DNA of 64,000 bases from Sneathiella marina (GCF_023746535.1 NZ_CP098747.1:2688501-2752500); one strand, 5' to 3'; positions 18,271-26,824 are shown, numbered from the stretch's first letter. Notes: a model not told the origin generated them from the letters alone. A program made the numbers and translations.

Positions 18271-18897
18271 ATGATTAAATTTATATTTTCAGCTTCCCTT
18301 CTTTTCCTTCTTATAGGTTGCGGACCAACCAAAATAGAGAAGGATTTTTCCTTTGATGCATCCAGTAAAGATAGTCTTATTGTCATACAGAGTATTGGAT
18401 ATAGGTTTAATACAGTGCTTGTAACAAAGCAGGTTAATTTAACTGAGAAAATACTGACAGGAGAAAAAATTGACATCCTTCTTTGCGCGGATACATGTAA
18501 CTCGCTAACAAACAGGGGAACTTATAATTTGCAGGGAAAAGAGAATAACTTTTTTCTGAAAACGATACCGCCGGGCAGATACATGATAGCTGCAAAATGG
18601 ACGCACGAACTAAGGAAAGAAACGATCTATTGTTATAATAAAGGAACCTATGTCTTTGATCTTGCGCCGGGCACCGTCAACCTCATCGATCTATCTACAT
18701 CCAGATATTCAAAGAAAAACTCACTTAAAGACCTTAAGGGTCTAATGGCAGTGTATCCCAGCGTATCGGCGGACGTAAGTCTGGCCAAACCCCTCGCCCG
18801 CATAACATTTGAACCGATTAGTATTTTTGGAGAGAATCAATGTCTCCTGGAACTGGAAGGTCGCCCCATCAAGATCCTGGAGCGATTTGACAATTAA
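18271..18897 (+). CDS. Predicted small lipoprotein of unknown function
   Basis: A 208-aa protein. MIKFIFSASLLFLLIGC is a signal peptide with a lipobox (L-I-G-C, Cys17), so the mature protein should be lipid-anchored outside the cytoplasm. The rest is a beta-rich, non-repetitive domain with a CADTC pair near residue 71-75 that could form a disulfide. I do not recognise the family. AGG lies 9 nt before the ATG. The coding sequence is clearly more AT-rich than its flanks, suggesting later acquisition. It converges on the plsY relic at 18934. Confidence 0.75.
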   Translation: MIKFIFSASLLFLLIGCGPTKIEKDFSFDASSKDSLIVIQSIGYRFNTVLVTKQVNLTEKILTGEKIDILLCADTCNSLTNRGTYNLQGKENNFFLKTIPPGRYMIAAKWTHELRKETIYCYNKGTYVFDLAPGTVNLIDLSTSRYSKKNSLKDLKGLMAVYPSVSADVSLAKPLARITFEPISIFGENQCLLELEGRPIKILERFDN

Positions 18898-18933
18898 TGT
18901 TTTCGATCCTGCCTTCCCAACCCCGCAAATCCT

Positions 18934-18990
18934 TCAAAACTTTAGCTTGTTCTCGGAGCCCGACAACAGCCTTTGAATATTTCCCCTTAG
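18934..18990 (-). pseudogene. Relic of a plsY C-terminus
   Basis: Read on the minus strand, the segment encodes LRGNIQRLLSGSENKLKF and a TGA at 18934-18936. The intact plsY at 20061 ends HRENIKRLLSGTENKLSF followed by its stop. DNA identity is also evident across the stop and about 15 bp of the 3' flank. No upstream coding part follows, so this is a decayed C-terminal fragment of a second plsY copy. The rest of 18898-19276 shows no gene. Confidence 0.7.
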
Positions 18991-19276
18991 GACTTAAACC
19001 TTCAGGTCCGCCATGCGTCAATCAGGAGGCATTTTTAGGGGTAAATTATGTGTTCTGCTGTGTGCCAGAAGGAGGCATTTTGGGAAGATGTCTCGTGTCA
19101 GATTCGAGCCCAAACTGACAACCACAGTCAGGTCCGGATTGTAGACAACACGTCGAATGACGTAAGGTGGTTGGCAGGGGTCAAGTAGGATCACAGATCA
19201 GAAGAACGCGTTGAAGTAGGCCCTCTGGCACTCATCGGGAGCGCCACACAGTTTTGAATTTTATGGAAGCCGCACG

Positions 19277-19921
19277 ATGAGTAAACCGAAAGAGTTCTGG
19301 GATAAATCTGCCGACAACTACGACCGGACCGAAGAGCGATTTGAACATATCCATCAAACATCAAGGGAATGCGCAAAGAGGCACCTCAAGGAAAGCGATG
19401 TTGTTTTGGACTATGGGTGCGGAACAGGCACGACAGCCTGTGAACTAGCCAGCCATGTGAGAGAAATCCAAGGCATTGATATTGCTGGCAGAATGATTGA
19501 ACTTTCAAAGGAAAAAGCAGCCGCAAATGGCATTGGTAACGTCAGCTTTGCGCAGGCCGATATTTTTGACGAAGGATACAGCAAGGGCTCGTTTGATGTC
19601 ATTTTAGCCTTCAACATGCTCCATACAGTGCCCGATCCGCAACGCGTCGTGCGGAGGGCACATGAACTTCTAAAGCCTGAGGGGAGTTTTATTTCTGTAA
19701 CGCCGTGCTTGCGGGATAAGATGTCTCTTATTGTTAGCGCCCAAATTCAGCTTGTTCGTCTATTGTGCAGGCTTGGGATCATTCCTGTCCCGATACGACG
19801 GCTTCAAAACTCTGACTTGGATGAGTTGGTAAGTGGCGGTGACTTTCAAGCTGCGGAAACACAGAAAATATTTTCGGGGGCATCTAGCTACTTTATTGCA
19901 GCCAAGAAGAACGCAAATTGA
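19277..19921 (+). CDS. Class I SAM-dependent methyltransferase
   Basis: A 214-aa protein opening MSKPKEFWDKSADNYD. The SAM loop VLDYGCGTGTTACEL lies near residues 43-57, followed by GIDIAGRMIELSK and the motif IV/post block VILAFNMLHTVPDP. Similar to UbiE/methyltransferase-11 proteins of unknown substrate. GGAAG lies 7-8 nt before the ATG. It is flanked by plsY relic and intact plsY and lies in the same inserted-looking segment. Confidence 0.85.
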   Translation: MSKPKEFWDKSADNYDRTEERFEHIHQTSRECAKRHLKESDVVLDYGCGTGTTACELASHVREIQGIDIAGRMIELSKEKAAANGIGNVSFAQADIFDEGYSKGSFDVILAFNMLHTVPDPQRVVRRAHELLKPEGSFISVTPCLRDKMSLIVSAQIQLVRLLCRLGIIPVPIRRLQNSDLDELVSGGDFQAAETQKIFSGASSYFIAAKKNAN

Positions 19922-20060
19922 GTTTTACTAGCAGGCTGAAAGGCTGCTTTGTCCGCATTGCTGACATTAGTGTGTTTGAATCGAATGTCAGCTCTGGCTC
20001 ACAACCCAACCTTTGACAGCAGCACTCGCAATATCCGCAATGCCCCTAATCGCAAACCCC

Positions 20061-20687
20061 TCAAAAGCTAAGCTTGTTTTCCGTGCCGGAAAGTAGTCTT
20101 TTAATATTTTCCCGGTGCTTGAAGATAATCATGCCGGCCATCAGGACGGCAAATAAAGTGAAATAAAAGCTATGGTCGAAAAACGGCGCGAAGGAGAGGA
20201 TGACGAACAACAGTGCGGCGCAGAGTGTACCGAGGGAGACATAGCGGGTCACGGCGACGATTACCGCGAACAGGCCAAGGCAGACAAGCGCCATCCGCCA
20301 GTCGAACATAAACAGCACGGCCACGGCGGTCAGCGCCCCCTTGCCGCCTTTAAATCCAAAATACAGCGGCCAGTTATGCCCCATGACCGCGCCGACCCCG
20401 GCGGCCAGCAGGCTGAGGCTGTCCGTTGCTCCGGCCGAATGGGCATAGACGCCCATATATAATCCGATGTAACAGGCAAGTATGCCTTTCAGGATATCGC
20501 CTGCCAGAACAAAAACCGCCGCCGTTTTCCCAAGCACCCGCAATGTGTTGGTCAGCCCGGCGGATTTACTTCCGTGGTCGCGGATGTCCTTGCCATATAG
20601 CTTCCCGACAATCACGCCCGTATTCAGGCTGCCGATCAGGTAACCCGAAGCCAGAGCGACTAGAATCTTGAGAATATCAACCATCAT
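20061..20687 (-). CDS. plsY: Glycerol-3-phosphate acyltransferase PlsY
   Basis: Membrane enzyme that moves the acyl group from acyl-phosphate to glycerol 3-phosphate, the first step of phospholipid synthesis. The 208-aa protein has about five helices and the three PlsY motifs: SGYLIGSLNTG (N-terminal), the DHGSKSAGLTNTLRVLGK loop, and GHNWPLYFGFKGGKG. Either of two adjacent ATGs (20687 or 20684) could start it. It is divergent from the lipoprotein gene at 20801 and is flanked on both sides by pieces of another plsY copy. Confidence 0.95.
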   Translation of the reverse strand: MMVDILKILVALASGYLIGSLNTGVIVGKLYGKDIRDHGSKSAGLTNTLRVLGKTAAVFVLAGDILKGILACYIGLYMGVYAHSAGATDSLSLLAAGVGAVMGHNWPLYFGFKGGKGALTAVAVLFMFDWRMALVCLGLFAVIVAVTRYVSLGTLCAALLFVILSFAPFFDHSFYFTLFAVLMAGMIIFKHRENIKRLLSGTENKLSF

Positions 20688-20800
20688 TCATGGCCCCTGA
20701 TAAAGAATCCTGCCCAATAATACAGATTGCCTTTCACAAATCTCAAGATAATATAATACGCAATCTAAGGTTATATAATCCTCTTGATTTTCTAGGAATA

Positions 20801-21307
20801 ATGATGCGCCCCTTCACTGTTTTTGTAACTTGCATATTGTTGGTTTTGGTCCTGACGGGCTGTAATCCTCGGCTCGACAAGAATGCCATCTTGGGGGATG
20901 AAATTGGCGAAATAGATCAGCAGCCCATCGAAGAAGCAACAGCCAGCCTCGCAGACAAGACAGTGAGGACCTATAGTCGTACATATGGGAATCAGATTGA
21001 ATATTTTGCACCCGATGGTCGCGCCTATCTCTGGTATCCTGGAAATAACCGTCCCGTTCCCTCAAAATGGCGACTGGAGCATCATGTCTTTCGATATAAA
21101 ATTTGCTTTCTATATCCAAGCAGTAGTTATGACGCCGTCACCAAAGAACGTGGTGGAAATTGGGAATGTCGGTTTCTCAACCTTTTTGCCGATAGCATTG
21201 TTGAAATAGAAAAGTCGGATATTTTTAACCTGTCCAGTGGAATATTACCCTATAAACTCTCGCCTCAAGATTTCAATTTTAATGCTCTGAAAGCTCGGAT
21301 GAAATAA
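20801..21307 (+). CDS. Predicted small lipoprotein of unknown function
   Basis: A 168-aa protein from ATG 20801 (a second ATG follows at 20804, better spaced from AGGA at 20794). The leader MMRPFTVFVTCILLVLVLTGC ends in a lipobox with Cys near 21. The mature part contains EYFAPDGRAYLWYPGN and a GGNWECR segment; the pattern of aromatic residues suggests a small beta domain. No family recognised. It is unrelated in sequence to the lipoprotein at 18271, yet both end just before a plsY relic. Confidence 0.7.
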   Translation: MMRPFTVFVTCILLVLVLTGCNPRLDKNAILGDEIGEIDQQPIEEATASLADKTVRTYSRTYGNQIEYFAPDGRAYLWYPGNNRPVPSKWRLEHHVFRYKICFLYPSSSYDAVTKERGGNWECRFLNLFADSIVEIEKSDIFNLSSGILPYKLSPQDFNFNALKARMK

Positions 21308-21337
21308 GGAGAATATTGCTGGATCATTTATTGAAGG

Positions 21338-21448
21338 GCAGGCAAGTATGCCTTTCAGGATATCTCCTGCCAGAACAAAAACCGCCGTATTCAGACTGCC
21401 GATCAGGTAACCCGATAGCAGGGCGGCTAGAATTTTGAAAATATCAAC
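21338..21448 (-). pseudogene. Relic of a plsY N-terminus with an internal in-frame deletion
   Basis: On the minus strand it encodes VDIFKILAALLSGYLIGSLNT joined directly to AVFVLAGDILKGILAC. The intact plsY has the same two blocks separated by 33 residues that carry the DHGSKSAGLTN motif, so the fragment lost 99 bp in frame and its start codon reads as another codon. Sequence past the last Cys is unrelated. It cannot encode a working enzyme. Confidence 0.75.
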
Positions 21449-22054
21449 CCTCAATCTGATCCACCGCAAAGCATCCGGTTTTCCGCGCGCCGCTTCCGGA
21501 CCCAAGGACCAAAAAATTTAGGTCATCCACGTCTTTTGCCGGCGAAAAAACCGCAGACAGATTGAAGGTTCCTACTCCTTATTTTTCATAGAATTGCTGT
21601 TGAAAAGAGGATAGCAGCAATGACCGGTAAAGGAAATATTCGACGGACAGTGTCGATTGTCGATGGCTGCCGTTCGGGAAAACAGGTCTTCGTTGCCCGT
21701 CAATTTTATCTGCCTGACAGAAAATACAGGCAAGAATCACATAGGCGTTTTCGGTGAATAATGGGCAATGGATCAAAATGCTTCTGAAATTCTGGAGAGG
21801 CTGTATATTAGTTTATACCCGATCATTACCAGTCGTCATAATAACGCCGCAATTTTACACAATAAGTAACATTATATTTCGTAAATATTTACAATTTACG
21901 ACATTTAAAATTACATACCAACATATTTCCACAACTCTAATTTGTAATGATTTTTAATTACAAAATTATATTTGACAATCTTTCTCGATCGGCGGCAAAT
22001 TGCGGTACAGACAAGTACAGTTTCAATACTTGTAAAGGGAAGCGAAAACATGAA
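21449..22054. other. AT-rich region upstream of the MucR-like gene
   Basis: About 600 bp with no well-supported gene apart from a possible 45-codon frame (21620-21757). From about 21790 to 21990 the sequence is strongly AT-rich, as expected for a promoter region bound by a MucR-type, AT-seeking regulator, but I cannot identify specific sites. Confidence 0.4.
21620..21757 (+). CDS. Possible small basic protein (45 aa)
   Basis: ATG at 21620 with AGAGGA about 8 nt upstream opens a 45-codon frame ending at TGA 21755-21757. The product is rich in Arg/Lys (many in the last 15 residues). No family is recognised and no neighbour supports it, so this is a tentative call based only on the ribosome-binding site. 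Confidence 0.25.
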   Translation: MTGKGNIRRTVSIVDGCRSGKQVFVARQFYLPDRKYRQESHRRFR

Positions 22055-22495
22055 ATGGCAGAAATGAACATTAACACGGCAATGGATTCAACCGGTGTGG
22101 ACAAAGAGGAACTTTTGCGGATGACAGCGGAAATCACTTCCGCTTATGCCAGCAATAACGAGGTCGGCAAGGACGGCCTGGTTGAGGTGATCAAATCTGT
22201 TTACCAGTCCCTTTCGACACTGGAGTCAAATGCCACAGTGGATCGCGGGCCACTGGTTCCGGCGGTGCCCATCAAGAAATCCATACAGAATGATTACCTC
22301 GTCTGTCTGGAAGATGGCAAGAAGCTGAAAATGCTGAAACGCTATCTGCGGTCCAACTACGAAATGACGCCCGAAGAATACCGGTTGAAATGGAGCTTGC
22401 CGGTGGATTATCCCATGGTGGCACCGGCTTACGCAAAGCGCCGTTCGGAATTTGCCAAGGAATTCGGCCTCGGCCGGAAACGCAAAACCGCCTGA
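22055..22495 (+). CDS. Ros/MucR-family transcriptional regulator lacking the zinc-binding histidines
   Basis: A 146-aa DNA-binding protein. The C-terminal half matches the prokaryotic zinc-finger domain of Ros/MucR: DYLVCLEDGKKLKMLKRYL, then MTPEEYRLKWSLPVDYPMVA, then YAKRRSEFAKEFGLGRK. In classical members the finger uses C-x2-C and two histidines in LKRHL and THH/THY. Here the second Cys is Asp and both histidines are gone (LKRYL, SNY). Zinc-free members are known in Mesorhizobium. The N-terminal helical half should drive oligomerisation. ATG 22055 is preferred; an ATG at 22064 is possible. Confidence 0.88.
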   Translation: MAEMNINTAMDSTGVDKEELLRMTAEITSAYASNNEVGKDGLVEVIKSVYQSLSTLESNATVDRGPLVPAVPIKKSIQNDYLVCLEDGKKLKMLKRYLRSNYEMTPEEYRLKWSLPVDYPMVAPAYAKRRSEFAKEFGLGRKRKTA

Positions 22496-22525
22496 TGCAG
22501 GCGGCTGGGCCTCGGGCTCTTTTGA

Positions 22526-22909
22526 TCAGACAATTATTCCCGGTTTTTTGGGATCGCCCGACGCCGGGCTGCGGGACGTGTCGGTTTTTCCCTTGTTGAG
22601 CACAAATAAAAGTTTCTGAACGGCGGCCCGGCTCAGTTCCTCCTGACCGGCGGAACTGGGGCCGACGATGGAGACTTCGGTCATTGTCACCGGGTCGATG
22701 GCCGACACCTTGACCGAGGCGCCATGCTGTTCGAACTCGACAATATACTCCTTGGCGGCATCCTCTTGCGACATGATATACGCTATTCCTGACTGTTGGT
22801 CCCTGTCCGCACTATATACGAAACGAGGCTGGAAGACAGGAAGCATATTGAAACCGTTTGATAAAACAGTTAAACACAGACTTAAAATTAGGGATGCCCC
22901 CAACAACAA
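22526..22909 (-). CDS. Small secreted or membrane-anchored hypothetical protein
   Basis: Up to 127 aa. A hydrophobic leader (LLGASLILSLCLTVLS) precedes a compact domain with EYIVEFEQHGASVKVSAIDPVTMTEVSIVGP-like strands (residues about 54-84; quoted in part) and a Pro/Lys tail. The only start that keeps the leader is a TTG at 22907-22909 in a TTG-TTG-TTG run; the first ATG would be residue 22. It is divergent from gcdH with only 26 bp between them, which crowds both promoters. Family not recognised. Confidence 0.5.
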   Translation of the reverse strand: MLLGASLILSLCLTVLSNGFNMLPVFQPRFVYSADRDQQSGIAYIMSQEDAAKEYIVEFEQHGASVKVSAIDPVTMTEVSIVGPSSAGQEELSRAAVQKLLFVLNKGKTDTSRSPASGDPKKPGIIV

Positions 22910-22935
22910 CTGAATAATAAATCGGAGAACCGCTC

Positions 22936-24147
22936 ATGAGTAGCGCCCCAGCCACCAATTCCGCCGGAAACAAGCCTGTTTTCAACCCCGAAGATCCGTT
23001 CCTGCTCGACGATCAGCTGACCGAAGAGGAACGGCTGGTCCGTGACACCGCCCGTGATTATTGTCAGGACAAGCTGATGAGCCGGGTCCTTCTCGCCAAC
23101 CGCAATGAAACATTTGATCGGGAAATCTTCCCGGAAATGGGGGCACTGGGATTGCTCGGCTCGACCATCGACGGTTATGGCTGTGCCGGTCTGGGCTATG
23201 TGTCCTATGGCCTTGTCGCCCGTGAAGTGGAGCGGGTCGATAGTGGCTATCGTTCCATGATGTCCGTGCAGTCCAGTCTGGTCATGCATCCCATTCATGC
23301 CTATGGCAGCGAGGAACAGCGCCAGAAATATCTGCCCAAACTGGCCACCGGTGAATGGATCGGCTGCTTCGGATTGACCGAGCCGGACCATGGGTCCGAT
23401 CCGGGCAGCATGGTCACCCGCGCCAAATCCGTTGATGGCGGCTATTCGGTCAGCGGCGCCAAAATGTGGATCACCAATTCTCCGGTTGCCGATGTGTTTG
23501 TGGTCTGGGCGAAAACCGATGATGGCGTCATTCGCGGCTTTATCCTGGAAAAAGGCATGGACGGTTTGTCGGCCCCGAAAATCGAGGGCAAGTTTTCCCT
23601 GCGGGCCTCCATCACCGGGGAAATCGTCATGGACAATGTGTTCGTGCCCGAAGAAAACCTGCTGCCCAATGTCAAGGGCCTGAGCGGTCCGTTCGGCTGT
23701 CTCAACAATGCCCGTTTCGGTATCGCCTGGGGGGCCCTTGGTGCGGCGGAATTCTGCTGGCAGGCCGCCCTCGATTATACCATGGACCGCAAACAGTTCG
23801 GCCGTCCCCTCGCCGCCAATCAGCTGATCCAGAAAAAACTGGCGGACATGCAGACGGAGATTTCCATCGGCCTGCAAAGCTGCCTGCGGGTCGGCCACCT
23901 GAAAGAGGAAAACCGTGCCGCGCCGGAAATGATCTCGCTGATCAAGCGCAATTCCTGCGGCAAGGCCCTCGATATCGCCCGTGTCGCCCGGGACATGCAT
24001 GGCGGCAACGGCATCAGTGACGAATATCATATCATCCGCCATGTGATGAACCTGGAAGCGGTCAATACCTATGAAGGCACCCATGATGTCCATGCCCTTA
24101 TTCTCGGCCGGGCGCAAACCGGTATCCAGTCGTTCACCGGCGCCTAG
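22936..24147 (+). CDS. gcdH: Glutaryl-CoA dehydrogenase
   Basis: FAD-dependent oxidative decarboxylation of glutaryl-CoA to crotonyl-CoA in lysine/tryptophan catabolism. The 403-aa protein has acyl-CoA dehydrogenase domains in order: helical N-domain, beta domain with [16 protein letters not shown] and [18 protein letters not shown], then the C-terminal helical domain. The catalytic glutamate lies in [14 protein letters not shown], the form specific to GCDH. Arg in the substrate pocket segment ([18 protein letters not shown]) also fits. GGAG lies 8 nt before the ATG. An SDR gene follows after 39 bp. Confidence 0.93.
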   Translation: MSSAPATNSAGNKPVFNPEDPFLLDDQLTEEERLVRDTARDYCQDKLMSRVLLANRNETFDREIFPEMGALGLLGSTIDGYGCAGLGYVSYGLVAREVERVDSGYRSMMSVQSSLVMHPIHAYGSEEQRQKYLPKLATGEWIGCFGLTEPDHGSDPGSMVTRAKSVDGGYSVSGAKMWITNSPVADVFVVWAKTDDGVIRGFILEKGMDGLSAPKIEGKFSLRASITGEIVMDNVFVPEENLLPNVKGLSGPFGCLNNARFGIAWGALGAAEFCWQAALDYTMDRKQFGRPLAANQLIQKKLADMQTEISIGLQSCLRVGHLKEENRAAPEMISLIKRNSCGKALDIARVARDMHGGNGISDEYHIIRHVMNLEAVNTYEGTHDVHALILGRAQTGIQSFTGA

Positions 24148-24186
24148 ACCCCCTCAACCAGAACAGCCCAAGCTGCGGAGACATTT

Positions 24187-24951
24187 ATGAAAATCAACGG
24201 CAAAAACATCATCATCACCGGCGGTGCCAGCGGCATTGGCAAGGCCCTCGCCTTGCGCTTCCATGCCGAAGGCGCGCGCGGGATTACCGTCGCCGACATG
24301 CAAGCTGACCCCCTGCAGGATGTCGCCGACCAGATCGGCGGCCTGGCGGTTGCCGGTGACGTCAGTGATGAAGCCCATATCAAGGACCTGGTCGCGAAGT
24401 CCGAAGCCGCCTACGGCCCCGTCGATATCTTCGTCTCCAATGCCGGCATTGCCCGCATGGGATGGGAAGAAAGCCCCGACGAGACCTGGCAGCTCAACTG
24501 GGACATCCATGTGATGGCCCATGTCTATGCCGCCCGCGCCGTCGTCGACAAGATGATCGCCAATGGCGGTGGCTACCTGGTCAATACGGCCTCCGCCGCC
24601 GGCCTGCTCAGCCAGGTGGACAGCGCCACTTATGCGGTGACAAAACATGCCGCCGTTGCCTTTGCCGAAACCCTGTCCATCCGCTATGGCGACAAGGGCG
24701 TTCGCGTCTCCGTCCTCTGCCCACAGCAGGTGCGCACGGCCATGACCGAAAACAACCTGGAAGGCGTCGCCGGTGTCGATGGCACCATGGAGCCCGAGGA
24801 ACTGGCCGAACATGTGGTCACCTCCATGGACAAGGAAGAATTCCTCATCCTCCCCCATGAGCAGGTTATCGATTACATGCGTCGCAAGACAAGCGACTAT
24901 GATCGCTGGCTCGGTGGCATGCGTAAACTGCGTGATATGTATATCAAATAG
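24187..24951 (+). CDS. SDR family oxidoreductase
   Basis: A 254-aa classical short-chain dehydrogenase. Cofactor loop TGGASGIGKA near residues 12-21, NAG at SNAGIAR, and the catalytic Ser-Tyr-Lys set in NTASAAGLLSQ and YAVTK. An acidic residue after the second strand (VADMQ) suggests NAD(H). Substrate unknown. GGAGACATTT precedes the ATG; co-transcription with gcdH is likely from the 39-bp gap. Confidence 0.9.
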   Translation: MKINGKNIIITGGASGIGKALALRFHAEGARGITVADMQADPLQDVADQIGGLAVAGDVSDEAHIKDLVAKSEAAYGPVDIFVSNAGIARMGWEESPDETWQLNWDIHVMAHVYAARAVVDKMIANGGGYLVNTASAAGLLSQVDSATYAVTKHAAVAFAETLSIRYGDKGVRVSVLCPQQVRTAMTENNLEGVAGVDGTMEPEELAEHVVTSMDKEEFLILPHEQVIDYMRRKTSDYDRWLGGMRKLRDMYIK

Positions 24952-25206
24952 GGATCAGGCTAAAAGCCTTCCTGAAACCAAAAGGAAAGATCTGGATTAT
25001 ATTTCAGGTCTTTCCCGAACTTTTCTCATCTTAAAGATTAAAGTTTCCGTGACCATGCGGCGCGATCCCTTTGTTTCAGGCCGCCCCCGCATCTCACCCT
25101 CAATCCGATTTTCGGATCTTGAGATAACACTAGCATAAAGAGTTCCATTTGTCAAGCCAATCTTGTCTCGCGGGATACCCGCACGCCCAATGCCAGCTTT
25201 CGGCAT
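24952..25206. other. Convergent intergenic region
   Basis: 255 bp between the SDR gene and the 3' end of the Lrp-type gene. No gene or strong terminator seen; AGGCT/AGCCT at 24957-24969 forms a five-base stem only. Confidence 0.3.
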
Positions 25207-25653
25207 TCAATTAGCCAAATCGAACTTATGTTCTTCCATGACAAAATGCGTAACGAACTGAAACACGTTTGGATCGCCTGAAAACAGTCTTTGGCTAAGC
25301 TCCTGAAACTCGCTCATATTGGCAAGCGTCAGGAAAATAACGGCATCGGTCTCGCCGGAGACGGAATAGGCCTGAGACACGGCCCGCTCCTGTATGAGGG
25401 CGTTCAGCCATTCCTTGCGCGCATCATTCCCATGATCGAAAAGCCGGACGCTGACGATGGCCTTGACGTTCCGGCCCATCTTCTCGCCATCGGTCAGAAC
25501 AACCGACCCTGTGATAATCCCCGCCTTCCACAGATTGCGCACCCGGCGCAGACAGCTTGACGGGGCGAGGCCCACACGATCGGCCAGGTCGACATTTTTG
25601 ATCGACGCATCTTTTTGCAGACTATCCAGAATTTTTCGGTCTATGGAATCCAT
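25207..25653 (-). CDS. Lrp/AsnC family transcriptional regulator
   Basis: A 148-aa regulator: N-terminal winged helix-turn-helix starting MDSIDRKILDSLQKDASIKNVDLADRVGLAPSS (quoted in two parts: MDSIDRKILDSLQKD and VDLADRVGLAPSS), then the RAM/ACT-like ligand and oligomerisation domain with FDHGNDARKEWLNAL and VSGETDAVIFLTL. Lrp-type proteins respond to amino acids. It faces the Gate-domain membrane protein across 115 bp, so control of that gene is a reasonable inference. Confidence 0.93.
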   Translation of the reverse strand: MDSIDRKILDSLQKDASIKNVDLADRVGLAPSSCLRRVRNLWKAGIITGSVVLTDGEKMGRNVKAIVSVRLFDHGNDARKEWLNALIQERAVSQAYSVSGETDAVIFLTLANMSEFQELSQRLFSGDPNVFQFVTHFVMEEHKFDLAN

Positions 25654-25768
25654 ACGCTCATAAATTTCATTGGATTAGAATTTTATTGCAAAATAATGCC
25701 ATCTTTGATCACCCATTTCAATGGGAAAATGTCATGTTGTGACGCAATTCAAATGAGTGAGATCCCGT

Positions 25769-26722
25769 ATGAACCCGTTAACGACAGCCCCGTATTTTCG
25801 CAGCCTTTGCCAGCGCAGCTTGACCACATTTTGGGAGATATTCCGTATCATGATCCCGATCATGATCGCCCTGCGCCTCGCGGAAACATATGGCCTTATC
25901 CAATGGATCAGCCCCGCCTTGCGCCCCGTGATGGCGATACTCAACCTCCCGCCGGAAGCGGCCATCGTCTGCCTGACCTCGATCCTGGCGGGGCTGTATG
26001 GCGCCCTCGCAACCTTGCCGATCCTGATCGGGCATGATCTGACCGCGGCGCAAGTCACCTCCCTGTGCGCCATTATGCTGATTGCCCATGCCATCCCGGT
26101 TGAGCAGGCGATTGTGCGTAAAGCAGGCGGCTCCTTTTGGGGCACAACATTCCTCCGCCTGTTCGCCGCCGGCCTCGCGGCATTCCTGATCGATGTTGCC
26201 AGCAAGACAACCGGCTTTCTGTCGCAGCCACAGCCGCTGGACCATTTACAGGAATTTGCCCGGGCCGAGGCAAGCCATCTGGACTGGGCCCTTTCCAACC
26301 TTATGGGCATGGGGCTGCTATTTGCGATCCTGACCGGGCTGCTGGTCATGATGGATGCCTTTAACCGGATCGGCGTGACCGCACTGATTAACCGCCTGCT
26401 TGCCCCGATCATGCGCCTGTCCGGGCTTGATCGCTCGGTCACCTCCATCACCACCGCCGGGATATTGCTCGGCCTGGCCTATGGCGGCGGGTTGATCATT
26501 GCGCACGGCAATGACCCGAGCATATCGCGCAAGGCAAAATACTACGCCTTGTGCTGGTTATCCCTGTGCCATGGATTGATAGAGGATGTGGCGATTATGG
26601 TCGCCATCGGCGGTGATTTCTGGGTGCTGTTCATGGGCCGCATCGTCCTCACCTTCGCCCTGGTTCGCACGCTAATGCTCTGGCATCAGTTATTCCCAAA
26701 AAAACAACTGGCCCAATCGTAA
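25769..26722 (+). CDS. Membrane protein with nucleoside-recognition (Gate) domains
   Basis: A 317-aa integral membrane protein with two similar halves of about four helices each; the halves carry the small-residue-rich segments GLYGALATLPILIG and GLAYGGGLIIAH that mark Gate/nucleoside-recognition domains. These occur in SpmA/FeoB-like and YjiH-like proteins. Transported substrate unknown; an amino-acid or related exporter would suit a divergent Lrp regulator, but that is inference. ATG 25769 is preferred to an in-frame GTG at 25757. Confidence 0.82.
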   Translation: MNPLTTAPYFRSLCQRSLTTFWEIFRIMIPIMIALRLAETYGLIQWISPALRPVMAILNLPPEAAIVCLTSILAGLYGALATLPILIGHDLTAAQVTSLCAIMLIAHAIPVEQAIVRKAGGSFWGTTFLRLFAAGLAAFLIDVASKTTGFLSQPQPLDHLQEFARAEASHLDWALSNLMGMGLLFAILTGLLVMMDAFNRIGVTALINRLLAPIMRLSGLDRSVTSITTAGILLGLAYGGGLIIAHGNDPSISRKAKYYALCWLSLCHGLIEDVAIMVAIGGDFWVLFMGRIVLTFALVRTLMLWHQLFPKKQLAQS

Positions 26723-26752
26723 ACCAGCCTTCACCGGGACTACGAGCGGACG

Positions 26753-26822
26753 GCGGCGATCATCCCCTGCTGCTTGGCCTCATCGCCGAACACATAAATC
26801 TCTCTTGCGTTACTGCCCGGGC
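26753..26822 (-). pseudogene. Relic of argC
   Basis: Read on the minus strand: GPGSNAREIYVFGDEAKQQ then GMIAAV. The intact argC at 27399 contains AGSDKLKLYVFGDEAKQQ then VMIAAV. At DNA level 26753-26795 matches 27478-27520 with one mismatch in 43 bases, then similarity fades. It lacks start and stop. It sits immediately beyond the stop of the small membrane gene at 26825, on the same strand as argC. Confidence 0.75.
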
Positions 26823-26824
26823 CC

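Noticed and set aside
18898-22054. Prophage or transposon explanation for the plsY region
   Set aside because: I see no transposase, integrase, terminal repeats or phage structural gene; only gene fragments and accessory genes.
22888-24117. Long minus-strand frame opposite gcdH (409 codons)
   Set aside because: It mirrors the codon pattern of gcdH; the product is His/Gly/Asp-rich without domain character, a typical antisense shadow in a GC-biased gene.
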